Source: Fimbriimonadaceae bacterium (GTDB taxonomy: Bacteria > Armatimonadota > Fimbriimonadia > Fimbriimonadales > Fimbriimonadaceae). From it: 64,000 nt of DNA. Location of the stretch: positions 1,892,605 to 1,956,604 of the forward strand of contig JAHBTE010000001.1 in assembly GCA_019638675.1 (NCBI GenBank). Direction: 5' to 3'. Positions 50,526 to 59,477 of this stretch are shown here, piece by piece. The position numbers were made by a program, and so were the translations under genes. A model generated the notes under the pieces. It ran no database searches. It was not told where the DNA came from and worked only from the letters and a program-made list of their open reading frames with translations. Numbering within the stretch: the first letter of the stretch is position 1; every line of letters starts with the position of its first letter.

Positions 50526-51914
50526 ATGCGGAGGGTTTCAATTGCACCGATCAAAGATCGTCTCCAGCGATTGGCCGTCCTTGTTCAATCATTGGGGCAT
50601 AAAAAGGCTGCGCCCGAAGTTCGTGAAGAACTCAAAGACGACCGAGCGGAAGACTTAGCCGACAACATCGCGCGTATGGATACCGAAGATGCAGTTGCGC
50701 TTCTTCAGGCGATGGATGTTATTCAAGCGGGGAACGTTATGGTGGAGCTTCCCACCGAAACGGCCCGCGAGATCGTTGACGAACTTCCGGATGACGTTGT
50801 GGCTTCCTATCTGGACGTTCTGCCGATGGACGACGCAATTGATTTGCGTGAAGAAGTTGGCGAAGAACGCTTTGAAGCTCTTCTCGAGATCATTCCCGAT
50901 GAGGATGCGGCAGAAATCCGCCGCTTGCTCGCCTATCCAGAAGATTCTGTAGGGCGGCTAATCACCGAGCACTTCTTTAGCGTGACGCCGGATATGACGG
51001 TGAAGGACATTCTCAAGGATCTACGCCAGGCAGGAGATGAGAAGTACGAAACAGTCAACGATATTTACGTTCTCAATGAATACGGCTACTTAGTTGGTGT
51101 TACCAGCCTTCGCCGTGTATTGCGTGTGCCCCAGGCCACACAGGTTGAAGAAATCATGCGAACCGATCCGGTATCGGTTACCGCAACTCTTGATGAAGAA
51201 TCTGCCGCTCGTATGATGGCGCGCTACGGCTTTTATGCCTTGCCTGTTCTTGATGAAGAAGGCCGAATGGTTGGGCTCTTCACTGGAGACGACGCGCAAA
51301 CAATTCTGCGTGAAGCGGAAACCGAAGATGTTCTTGCAGTTTCAGCGGTCAGCGGCGATGCTGAGCCTTATTATTCACTGAGTCCTTGGGATTTGTACAA
51401 GCGGCGTTTTCCTTGGCTGGTGGCATTGTTCGTGGCCGAAACCCTTACGGGTGCGGTCATGCGACACTACGCTCAAGTAGGCTCGGATTTGAACGTGGCT
51501 CCGCTCATGTTCTTTGTTCCGTTGGTCATCGGCGCGGGGGGGAACAGCGGCGCCCAGGTAACAACGACCATCACCCGTGCCTTAGCCCTTGATGAAGTGA
51601 AAACAGGAGATGTTTTTGCTGTTATGGGTAAAGAGGTGTTGGTCGCCCTGATGATCGGACTCAGCCTTGGAATTCTTGGATTCTGCCGGGCTTATTTCGG
51701 TTGGCGGACGGGAATAGATTTAAGTTTAGTCGTTGGTTTCGCTTTACCTGCAATCGTGATTTGGGCGACTTCAATCGGGAGCGTCCTGCCGCTCGCAGCA
51801 AAACGGCTTGGTGCCGATCCCGCAGTTATGAGCGCACCGTTTATTACAACTTTCGTTGATGCAACTGGGCTGATCATCTATTTTCAGATCGCCCTTATGC
51901 TCATGCACAAATAA
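50526..51914 (+). CDS. mgtE: MgtE-family magnesium transporter
   Basis: Mg2+ channel/transporter with an N-terminal superhelical MgtE_N domain (DRAEDLADNIARMDTEDAVALLQ), two CBS domains (TPDMTVKDILKDLRQAG and MRTDPVSVTATLDEE), a plug helix and five membrane helices (VAPLMFFVPLVIGAGGNSGAQ motif in the pore). 462 residues. It is divergent from tilS, 63 bp between starts. The cytosolic domains normally close the pore at high Mg2+. Confidence 0.95.
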   Translation: MRRVSIAPIKDRLQRLAVLVQSLGHKKAAPEVREELKDDRAEDLADNIARMDTEDAVALLQAMDVIQAGNVMVELPTETAREIVDELPDDVVASYLDVLPMDDAIDLREEVGEERFEALLEIIPDEDAAEIRRLLAYPEDSVGRLITEHFFSVTPDMTVKDILKDLRQAGDEKYETVNDIYVLNEYGYLVGVTSLRRVLRVPQATQVEEIMRTDPVSVTATLDEESAARMMARYGFYALPVLDEEGRMVGLFTGDDAQTILREAETEDVLAVSAVSGDAEPYYSLSPWDLYKRRFPWLVALFVAETLTGAVMRHYAQVGSDLNVAPLMFFVPLVIGAGGNSGAQVTTTITRALALDEVKTGDVFAVMGKEVLVALMIGLSLGILGFCRAYFGWRTGIDLSLVVGFALPAIVIWATSIGSVLPLAAKRLGADPAVMSAPFITTFVDATGLIIYFQIALMLMHK

Positions 51915-52007
51915 ACTTTTTGGCTATCGAATCGTCTGTTATTCTAGAAAACGGCACTTTTTTCGCGTGATTTCGTGTAGAACGGGCCAGGAATTGCATT
52001 CATCATT

Positions 52008-53291
52008 ATGAAAGCCATGAAATTGAGATTATTGAGAGTTGGAGTTCTTGCCACTTTGGCGGCTTCGACTGTAATTGCGTTCGCCCAAGCAAAAGATACG
52101 GACGTCATGACTCCGGAATCAAAAGCTGATGTTTTGGCGAAATTGGAACGAACCCTAACCTCAGCGGCGTTTGTGCCGGGCGTTGACTTTAAGCAATGGC
52201 CCGAGCGCGTTAAAGAGCGACAAGACAAGATTGATGCAGCTAAAACCGTGAATGAATTTACGGTTGAAATGAACAGCATCATTTCTAACTACGGTTTCAG
52301 CCACATTGTTCTATTCCCACCGAGCTACGGCGTGGCCCGCACCACTCAGCAACGAGCTGGAATTGGAATTCGAATCGAAATCGAAAAAGAAGGAATTCGC
52401 GTCACCGATATCTTCCCAGAAAGTCCAGCCGCAGATGTCGGGCTTCAAGCAGGAGATTTGATAATCGAATCTGATGGTAAACCCACTCGCGCAGTCGCTG
52501 ACTTGGCTGGAGTTGAAGGTCAAGAATCTAACATCACCTACATGCGGGGAACCGAAAAACGCTCGGTGAAAGTCACTCGAAGGCTTTACAAAACGGTTAT
52601 CCCGGAAACAGTGACTTGGAGAGATAACGTGGCAGTAGTAAAAATTCCTACGTTTGACCAAGGCTACAACGCGGAGAATATTGAGTCAATTATGAGCGAT
52701 GTAAATAGCCGCGCAAAAGGCATCATCCTTGACCTTCGAGGCAATGGTGGTGGACGAGTTATCAACCTTCAGCATCTGGCTTCATTCTTCCTGGATCGAG
52801 AAAAACAGCCGATGGGTACGTTTATCGGTCGCCCACAAATGATGGCGTTTGAAGCAAAAAATGGCCCTTCTAAAGATTTGGCTTGGATCGCCGCAAGCAC
52901 ACCAGATAATCAACGAACAAGAGCAACCAAGAACAAAGCTGACATCTTGTTTAAGATTCCTGTATCCGTTTTAGTTGACGGTGGTTCTGGAAGCGCAAGC
53001 GAAATCATGGCCGCAGCTTTGCGTGAGCAACTCAATGCAAAAATCTATGGACGCAAGTCGGCAGGTGCAGTTCTCGCATCAGTGATCATCCCCTTGCGAG
53101 ACGAATCTCAGTTCTGGGTTCAGTTCCCAGTGACTGACTACATCACTATCAACGGTCATCGCCTTGAAGGGAATGGAATTGTGCCAGACGTTGAAACGAA
53201 ACCAAAAGTATTCGGTCAACCTGATACAGCCGTTGATATGGCGGTCGCCAACCTCAAAGGCAAAGCTCTGATAGACAAACTCGCAGGCTAA
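52008..53291 (+). CDS. S41 C-terminal processing peptidase with PDZ domain
   Basis: 427 residues: signal peptide (LRLLRVGVLATLAASTVIAFAQA), PDZ domain (about 114-190), and S41 catalytic domain with the Ser-Lys dyad S329 (GGSGSASEIMAAALRE) and K350 (YGRKSAGA). It degrades or processes periplasmic proteins with hydrophobic C-termini. ATG 52008 or 52017 (MKLRLL) can start it. Its stop overlaps that of the convergent gene as CTAA. Confidence 0.92.
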   Translation: MKAMKLRLLRVGVLATLAASTVIAFAQAKDTDVMTPESKADVLAKLERTLTSAAFVPGVDFKQWPERVKERQDKIDAAKTVNEFTVEMNSIISNYGFSHIVLFPPSYGVARTTQQRAGIGIRIEIEKEGIRVTDIFPESPAADVGLQAGDLIIESDGKPTRAVADLAGVEGQESNITYMRGTEKRSVKVTRRLYKTVIPETVTWRDNVAVVKIPTFDQGYNAENIESIMSDVNSRAKGIILDLRGNGGGRVINLQHLASFFLDREKQPMGTFIGRPQMMAFEAKNGPSKDLAWIAASTPDNQRTRATKNKADILFKIPVSVLVDGGSGSASEIMAAALREQLNAKIYGRKSAGAVLASVIIPLRDESQFWVQFPVTDYITINGHRLEGNGIVPDVETKPKVFGQPDTAVDMAVANLKGKALIDKLAG

Positions 53292-54550
53292 GGCATTTTT
53301 GAGACAGGAACCTGCTTGGTTCCTTTGGGAGCAATCTCGTAAGGGATTGCTCCCGTTTTTCTTGAATAGGTTGTCACGGTTTTTGGCAAGGATTCGCCGC
53401 GAACTGTTTTTGGCTGAGATTCGACCTTAAGAACAAATCCATCCTTTTTGGCAACCGCAATATTTAATTCGAACACTGATGTTTTTGCCCTGATCCAATC
53501 GGCTGATTCAGATGCTCCTGTGCCCGAGCTAGTGGAAATCGTTGTGTAGTCGTTTAAGAGCAGGCGGTATGGGTTTCGCCCTAGAATGAGTGATCTGAGA
53601 TTCGCTTCAATTCGACTGCCTGTACGTGCGACATAGTCAATGAGTTCGGCCCCGGTTGCGGTGCCCGAGTACGTGGTTTTCATTTTCTTGTCGTACAGCT
53701 TAAGGTCACGTCCGTTGTAAGTCCAGGTCGCAAGATCGTCGGACTGATAAACGAGATTTGGCGTGTAAATTACAGAAACTTTTCCAGCGGTGGAGTTAGA
53801 AACATAACCTAAATATTTTGGTTTATCGTAATTGGCAAAAAGAGAGTTCAGTGCATTTTCTGCTTCTGGGCTCGTTGTTTTTCCTCTCCCCAACATATCG
53901 TCAAATTGAACGACTTCATAGCTTCCTTTAATGCTCGCAGGACTTTGCAGTTTGATACCGTTCTCGTATTTGATATGCCACTTGATAACGCCGCTAAGGT
54001 TAACAAAAGTAAAGTTTGCGGGCCGAAGTGAAGACTTTGGAAACTCGATTTCGGTCGTCCCATCATCTTGTTTGTATTTGAGGCTTGTCCGACCATTTTT
54101 TGTGGTGGCCGTCCATTTTGTATTAGAAATGTCTAGCCTTTCTCGTAAGGTGTCGAAACCGTTTTGGGTTGCAAGAATGATTAGAAATTCATCAATCTTG
54201 GGAGTAGTTTTGTTGACTAGTTCTGTTAGATTAGAGGCTTGGGCGGTTGACTGGATGTATTGCCCAGTTTTGGGTCGATAGATGACGCAGACTCCATCTT
54301 CTTTGCCGAGATCATAATAATAGACTTCTTCAAACGTGAATGCAGGATTTGCCTTAACCGTGAGCTTCCACTGGTTAGGGCGTAGAACGTCCAGGATGTA
54401 TTCCGTTTTTAACGCGCCGTTTGGCGTGAAAACTTCCGAAGTAGCGAGGATTCTTTCTGCCTTGATATGCGCTTGATTTTCATCCATGCCGTCAAATAAG
54501 AACGGCACTGGTCGAAAAACGAGCGATGCGATAGAAGCGGAGATAATCAT
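53288..54550 (-). CDS. Exported protein with two LolA-like halves
   Basis: 420 residues. Weak N-terminal hydrophobic segment (IISASIASLVFRPVPFLF). The N-terminal half (NQWKLTVKANPAFTFEEVYYYDLG, GQYIQSTAQ) and C-terminal half (AGKVSVIYTPNLVYQSDDLATWTYNGRDLKLYDKK) share the pattern of outer-membrane-lipoprotein-sorting (LolA/DUF2092-like) beta sheets, so the gene looks internally duplicated. It is transcribed with the transporter permease (6 bp gap), but no role in transport is known. Tentative family assignment. Confidence 0.6.
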   Translation of the reverse strand: MIISASIASLVFRPVPFLFDGMDENQAHIKAERILATSEVFTPNGALKTEYILDVLRPNQWKLTVKANPAFTFEEVYYYDLGKEDGVCVIYRPKTGQYIQSTAQASNLTELVNKTTPKIDEFLIILATQNGFDTLRERLDISNTKWTATTKNGRTSLKYKQDDGTTEIEFPKSSLRPANFTFVNLSGVIKWHIKYENGIKLQSPASIKGSYEVVQFDDMLGRGKTTSPEAENALNSLFANYDKPKYLGYVSNSTAGKVSVIYTPNLVYQSDDLATWTYNGRDLKLYDKKMKTTYSGTATGAELIDYVARTGSRIEANLRSLILGRNPYRLLLNDYTTISTSSGTGASESADWIRAKTSVFELNIAVAKKDGFVLKVESQPKTVRGESLPKTVTTYSRKTGAIPYEIAPKGTKQVPVSKMP

Positions 54551-54555
54551 TTTGT

Positions 54556-55431
54556 TTACGGTTTGCCCAATCCAGCTGGGGCACGGCTTTTTCCTGCGAT
54601 GCCTGCCAAAGCGATAAGAGTCACCAGATAGGGAAGTGCTTGCCAGAATTCTCCGGGAATAACTTGCCCAAAAAGTGGCTGCCCTTGTAATTGTAGCTGT
54701 AAAGAATCGAAAAGCCCAAACAAAACGGCGGCAATCAGGGTGGGCCAGGGTCGCCAGCCGCCTAAAATCAGAGCGGCTAAAGCGATATAGCCGCGTCCAG
54801 AAGTCATGCCGTCACTGAAGCTCCCCGCGTTCGTGACGATCAAAGCTCCGGCAAGACCTGTGAGTAATCCAGTGCCGAGTAATGCTTGCAAACGAACCTT
54901 TCCTGGCTTGATTCCCATTTGACGAGATTTATCGGGATCGTTTCCAACTGCGTAGAGTCGCAATCCACCTCTCGTAGATTTGAGAATCCACCAAATTGCG
55001 ATGACGGCTGTCCAAGCGCATAGCCAATAAACATAGATGGAAAATGCCGCCATCTGCTTAGAACCAAGCTCGGGGAAAGTTTTAGAAATGAGCGATGTAC
55101 CACCAGCGCACAGCGCGTTGATTCCCATTCCGCTGATAATGTGGTCAATGCGATAAGTTTGCGTCAGCGTCCAGTGGAGCATGGCAAGTAGGGTCGCGAC
55201 GAAAATACCAGCGGTTAACCCGAGAATTGGATTCTGACTTGCTTGAGCAATGTAGCCAGTAGCGCATGCAGCGGCAAGCATTTTGCCTTCCAGCCCAATG
55301 TTGATCACGCCTGAACGTTCACTGCAAAGTCCGCCTAGTGCCCCGAGAATGAGAGGCGCACTGAACGTGAGCGTACTCGTGAGCAAACTCCCAAACGAAA
55401 TCGCGGCGACCAAATAGGTGAGATCAATCAT
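54556..55431 (-). CDS. ABC transporter permease, BmpC/YufQ-like
   Basis: 292 residues from ATG 55431 (MIDLTYLVAAISFG), chosen since the extended frame adds non-membrane residues. About eight helices and the branched-chain/nucleoside permease pattern (GALGGLCSERSGVINIGLEGKML) shared with RbsC-like permeases. The start overlaps the previous gene by 8 bp. With the second permease and the two-domain ATPase it forms an importer resembling nucleoside (BmpDEFG, NupPQ) transporters. No substrate-binding protein is encoded in the operon. Confidence 0.88.
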   Translation of the reverse strand: MIDLTYLVAAISFGSLLTSTLTFSAPLILGALGGLCSERSGVINIGLEGKMLAAACATGYIAQASQNPILGLTAGIFVATLLAMLHWTLTQTYRIDHIISGMGINALCAGGTSLISKTFPELGSKQMAAFSIYVYWLCAWTAVIAIWWILKSTRGGLRLYAVGNDPDKSRQMGIKPGKVRLQALLGTGLLTGLAGALIVTNAGSFSDGMTSGRGYIALAALILGGWRPWPTLIAAVLFGLFDSLQLQLQGQPLFGQVIPGEFWQALPYLVTLIALAGIAGKSRAPAGLGKP

Positions 55432-56434
55432 GCGACGGCTCCTTTCGGTAGCGGAATGAAGCAAATACAATCACTAGAATCCCGAGCAGAATAAATGAAA
55501 GACCCTTCGGTACTCCGGTAAGGCTAAGCACGGTTGTGGATTTGCCAATGATGCCGAACAGTAATCCTGAACCAAGCAAGGCAAGTGGTGAACCGCCAGC
55601 TAGCAAAGCGACTCCGAGTGCATCGAATCCGTAGCCGGGTGAAAAGCCGGAATAGAATCGATTTTCGTAAGCGAGGACTTGTAGGGCACCGGCTAAACCC
55701 GCAATAGCACCGCTGGTTGTCATCGAACGCACGATGACTTTTTCAATTTGAATTCCGGCAAACTTTGCCGCTTTTGAATTTGCGCCGGTGGCGTTGAGTT
55801 CATAACCGCCTACTGTTCTTTTGAGATACCACCACAACGCTAAGGCGACGGCGATTGCAAATAACAAGGCAATGTTTAACCGGAACGGCCCGTTTTGAAC
55901 AAGGTTTGGAAGTTTTGCCGCTTCGGCAATGTAAGCCGTGGTTGGGCTTTGACTTTCGGGATCTTTGAGGACACCTTTAACCAGGAAAACGCTCAGGAAA
56001 AATGCGATGTTGTTCAGCATGATCGTGGTGATGACTTCGTGACCACCTCGGTATGCCTTGATCAATCCAACGGGGAGTGCCCAAAGCCCGCCAGCGAGCG
56101 TGCCCACAACAATCGCAAGCGGAATGGTCAGCGGCCCGAAGTTCTGAAGCGCAACTGCTACGGAAGCCATCGCGCCAACCACGAATTGTCCGTCCGCACC
56201 AATGTTAAACAAACCTGCTTTCAATGCGAGAAAAACACTGCATCCGAGGAGAAGAAGAGGAGTTGTTTCGCGTAGAATATCGCGCCATCCAGCCGGAGTA
56301 GTAAGCGCTTTTTGAATAACCGTCTGGAGTGCATCAGATGGGACAGCACCAGCAACGATAAGTGCACCGATAACTACTCCAAACCCCGCCAGAGCTAGCA
56401 GAATCTGCTTCCAACTCATGTGAAAAGCCTTCAC
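55424..56434 (-). CDS. ABC transporter permease, YufP/BmpD-like
   Basis: 336 residues, about nine helices. GLFNIGADGQFVVGAMASV matches the BPD_transp_2 signature of simple-sugar and nucleoside permeases. GTG start at 56434 overlaps the ATPase stop by 4 bp (GTGA). Functions with the other permease as the membrane heterodimer. Confidence 0.9.
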   Translation of the reverse strand: MKAFHMSWKQILLALAGFGVVIGALIVAGAVPSDALQTVIQKALTTPAGWRDILRETTPLLLLGCSVFLALKAGLFNIGADGQFVVGAMASVAVALQNFGPLTIPLAIVVGTLAGGLWALPVGLIKAYRGGHEVITTIMLNNIAFFLSVFLVKGVLKDPESQSPTTAYIAEAAKLPNLVQNGPFRLNIALLFAIAVALALWWYLKRTVGGYELNATGANSKAAKFAGIQIEKVIVRSMTTSGAIAGLAGALQVLAYENRFYSGFSPGYGFDALGVALLAGGSPLALLGSGLLFGIIGKSTTVLSLTGVPKGLSFILLGILVIVFASFRYRKEPSHD

Positions 56435-57924
56435 TCTGCCCCCACCATCATGCGTCCAATTGCGCTACGGTCTTGGCGCAATTCGGCTGGAACCTCGGCG
56501 ATTTCTCCGTGGTTCATCACCAGGATGCGGTCGCAGTAGGTCATCAACTCATCCAGGTCAAAACTGACAACGAGAACCGTTGCTCCTTCGCGGGTTGCTT
56601 TGATGAGGCCATCGTAAACGAGACCAGCGACATATAAGTCAATGCCGCGAGTCGGCTGAAAAGCCAGGACGACTTGCGGAGATTCTTGCAGTGAGCGTGC
56701 GGCGACGACTTTCTGTTGGTTCCCACCGGAAAGGTCGCGGAACCTCTGGTTCACGTTGTCGAACTTGGTCGGAAAGGTTTCTGTTACGTTCTTCGCAAGT
56801 TCAGCCTGAGTGTTGCGGTTGATGGAACGACCAGCGAGCACCCGATTTGTTCTCTGCAACCCCAGAATCGCGTTATCCGCGATTGACCAATCTTCGATGA
56901 CAGCTTCGTTGTGCCGGTCTTCAGCGATCAATCTGATCCCCGCTTGAATTCGCTCGGCGGTCGAAGCATTTGTCAGGTTTTGATTGCCCAGATAGATTTC
57001 GCCGGAGGAGTGCCGTGTCCCCATCAAGGCATAGAACAGTTCCCGTTGACCGTTGCCATCCACTCCTGCTATGCCTACCAATTCGCCAGATTTGAGTTCA
57101 AATGAAGCGTCTTTGACTGCATCGTTGCCTTTATCTCCTTTCACCACGAGGTTTCTAACGGCCAATAGGGTTTCGCCGGGATTGCAGGGGATTGGCGAAT
57201 GTTCGGTAACCGCTTGACCAACCATTTTTTCTGCCAGCTCGGCGGGGTTGGTTTGTGAAACAGGGCAAGAGTCAATTAGTTTTCCTCCGCGCAGAACCGT
57301 GACTTCGTCGCAATGCTCCATCACTTCGGGAAGCCTGTGAGTGACAACCAAAACCGTCGCTCCTTGTTCGGTGAGTTCGTGCAGTTTGGCGTAGAGTAAA
57401 TCTGCATCATCGGGTGCGAGCATCGCGGTCGGCTCGTCCAGAATCAGGATTTTTGCGTTTCGCCAAAGCAATTTCAGGATCTCTAATTTCTGGCCTTGGC
57501 TTGGCGAAATTTCTGATGCTTCCTCGTGCCAATTAAATTGAAATCCCATTTGCTTGGCGAGTTCATTCGCCCGGGATTCGGCGGCGGCGTACGAAATCAC
57601 TGGGCCGGGTTCTGCCCCGAGCACAAGGTTTTGCAGGCACGTCAGTTCGGGAATGATGCTGTAATGCTGGCTGACCATTCCAATGCCTGCGGCGATGGCT
57701 TCTTTCGAGTCTCGAAATGAAACAGGTTCGCCGTTGAGCTTAATTTGCCCCTCGGAAGCTTGATGCGCTCCATACAAGACCTTCATCAAGGTTGTTTTGC
57801 CCGCGCCGTTTTCGCCTACAATCGCATGAATGTGGCCAGATTGAACTGTGAGGTCTACGTCTCTCAGGGCTTCGACAGAACCAAATAGCTTTGTGATGCC
57901 AATCATCTGAACGGCGTGAGTCAA
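56431..57924 (-). CDS. ABC transporter ATPase with two nucleotide-binding domains
   Basis: 497 residues. The first ABC unit has Walker A GENGAGKT at 37-44 and the deviant signature ISPSQGQKLEILKLL. The second has a degenerate Walker A (GVDGNGQRELFYAL) and the signature LSGGNQQKVVAARSL. This is the RbsA/YufO-type dual ATPase of ribose and nucleoside importers. TTG start at 57924 overlaps the dehydrogenase stop. The asymmetry of the sites is usual for this class. Confidence 0.93.
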   Translation of the reverse strand: MTHAVQMIGITKLFGSVEALRDVDLTVQSGHIHAIVGENGAGKTTLMKVLYGAHQASEGQIKLNGEPVSFRDSKEAIAAGIGMVSQHYSIIPELTCLQNLVLGAEPGPVISYAAAESRANELAKQMGFQFNWHEEASEISPSQGQKLEILKLLWRNAKILILDEPTAMLAPDDADLLYAKLHELTEQGATVLVVTHRLPEVMEHCDEVTVLRGGKLIDSCPVSQTNPAELAEKMVGQAVTEHSPIPCNPGETLLAVRNLVVKGDKGNDAVKDASFELKSGELVGIAGVDGNGQRELFYALMGTRHSSGEIYLGNQNLTNASTAERIQAGIRLIAEDRHNEAVIEDWSIADNAILGLQRTNRVLAGRSINRNTQAELAKNVTETFPTKFDNVNQRFRDLSGGNQQKVVAARSLQESPQVVLAFQPTRGIDLYVAGLVYDGLIKATREGATVLVVSFDLDELMTYCDRILVMNHGEIAEVPAELRQDRSAIGRMMVGAE

Positions 57925-58805
57925 GTATGAGACTCCTTATTAACCAAAACATCAAATAAAGCGGCGGTGGTTTCTTCTTCGCGACCACTGGCTGTGAGTT
58001 CTGCAAGCAGGGCATCCACCAATGCGGTGCCGGGAATAGGCATATTCATTTCTGCGGCGGATTCTTGGCAGTAACCGAAGTCTTTGCGCTGATTTTTGAC
58101 GCTGAATCCAGGTGACCAATCTTTGGCAATCACTTTTGGGCCGTAGTTATCAAACGCCCAACTGCCGGCAGCGCCAGTGGAAAGTAGATCGCGCGTCGTT
58201 TGCAAATCTAATCCGGCTCGTTCAGCAAAAGCTAGTGATTCGCACAACCCGAGTAATGCACCGCCCACGGCAATTTGATTTGCCATCTTCATCATCTGCC
58301 CCTGGCCCGATTCTCCGACATGAGCAATGCGTTTGCCGTATGCCTCTAAGACTGGCTTCACGGTTTCAAAAGCAGATTCTGTTCCTCCGCAAAAGATAGT
58401 CAGGGTTCCAGCCTGGGCACCCATCGAGCCGCCCGTGATTGGAGCATCTACAAACTCAACCTGGTGCGATTTGCAGTAGTTGAACAGATTCCTGGCTCCG
58501 GCTGGAGAAATTGTGCTGTGGTCAACAATGGTTGCCCCTGGTTTGCAGTTTTCAAGAAGGCGACCAACTATTTCGGTTACGTCACCAGTTCGGCCTAAAC
58601 ATAGGGCGATAATGTCGCAAGTTTGAGCGACTTGCTCAGGAGATTCGGCCAGGGTTGCGCCACACGAAACGGCATGAGCCTCTTTGCCGGACGTTCGGTT
58701 CCACACAAGCGTGTTGAATCCTTTTGAAGCTAAGTGACCAGCCATCGGACTGCCCATTGTGCCAAGTCCGATAAATCCAATTTGAAGGTGGTCAGGTGCC
58801 GCCAT
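57921..58805 (-). CDS. NAD-dependent beta-hydroxyacid dehydrogenase (HIBADH/GarR-like)
   Basis: 294 residues. Rossmann motif GFIGLGTMGSPMAGHLASKG near the N-terminus, substrate-binding DAPITGGSMGAQAGTL, catalytic Lys in GQGQMMKMANQIAVGG. Family enzymes oxidise 3-hydroxyisobutyrate, tartronate semialdehyde or similar. It is first in the operon with the nucleoside-type ABC transporter (4-bp overlap), suggesting that it acts on a product or substrate of the import, but which one is unknown. Confidence 0.9.
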   Translation of the reverse strand: MAAPDHLQIGFIGLGTMGSPMAGHLASKGFNTLVWNRTSGKEAHAVSCGATLAESPEQVAQTCDIIALCLGRTGDVTEIVGRLLENCKPGATIVDHSTISPAGARNLFNYCKSHQVEFVDAPITGGSMGAQAGTLTIFCGGTESAFETVKPVLEAYGKRIAHVGESGQGQMMKMANQIAVGGALLGLCESLAFAERAGLDLQTTRDLLSTGAAGSWAFDNYGPKVIAKDWSPGFSVKNQRKDFGYCQESAAEMNMPIPGTALVDALLAELTASGREEETTAALFDVLVNKESHT

Positions 58806-58865
58806 GCGCGTACCGTTTTACCCGTTTTGGAGGCAGCAAAGCGGACAGTTTCCTAGTCCAATTTC

Positions 58866-59477
58866 ATGCAGAGCGGTATCCTGATTAGCATCAAAATGCA
58901 TGACCAAGTAGGATCAGAACCAATCGAAGAAAATGGTGCCGGAGTTCCGCCCGAGAATGCAGTCGAAGAAACAACCGCTCCGGAAAGCAAACCAACGGAA
59001 GAATCTTCGGAAACGGAAGATGTTATCGCAAAACTAAAGGCTGAGGTCGTAGCCCTTAATGATGCTCTCATGCGCACGATGGCGGAATCGCAAAATATCC
59101 AACGCCGCTTGCGTAATCAAATGGAGCAAGACCGGAAGTATGCGAACGAAAGTTTGATGAAAGAAATGATCCCGGTTTTGGATAACTTTGATCGCTCCAT
59201 CGCCGCCGCTCAGCGAGGAGCAAGCCCCGAAGCAGTCATTGATGGAGTCGTCGCGGTTGATAAGAGCCTTCGGCGAGCATTGGAGCAGTTTGGACTTACA
59301 CGCTTAGAAGTCGTTGGAAAGCCGTTTGATCCCGTTATTCACGAAGCGATCGTCGCCGTAGAAACTACCGAAATCGCTCCCGACACCGTCACCGATGAAC
59401 TTGAGGCGGGATACATCTTAGCCGACCGCGTGGTTCGCCCGGCTAGGGTTCGAGTGAGCAAAGCTCCCGAGGCATAA
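58866..59477 (+). CDS. grpE: Nucleotide exchange factor GrpE
   Basis: Releases ADP from DnaK in the heat-shock chaperone cycle. 203 residues (193 if the start is the ATG at 58896). Acidic N-terminus, a coiled-coil (ALMRTMAESQNIQRRLRNQ), and the C-terminal beta domain with GLTRLEVVGKPFDPVIHEAI and GYILADRVVRPARVRVSK. No ribosome site decides the start. It is divergent from the dehydrogenase and followed directly by glmM. dnaK and dnaJ are not in the window. Confidence 0.94.
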   Translation: MQSGILISIKMHDQVGSEPIEENGAGVPPENAVEETTAPESKPTEESSETEDVIAKLKAEVVALNDALMRTMAESQNIQRRLRNQMEQDRKYANESLMKEMIPVLDNFDRSIAAAQRGASPEAVIDGVVAVDKSLRRALEQFGLTRLEVVGKPFDPVIHEAIVAVETTEIAPDTVTDELEAGYILADRVVRPARVRVSKAPEA

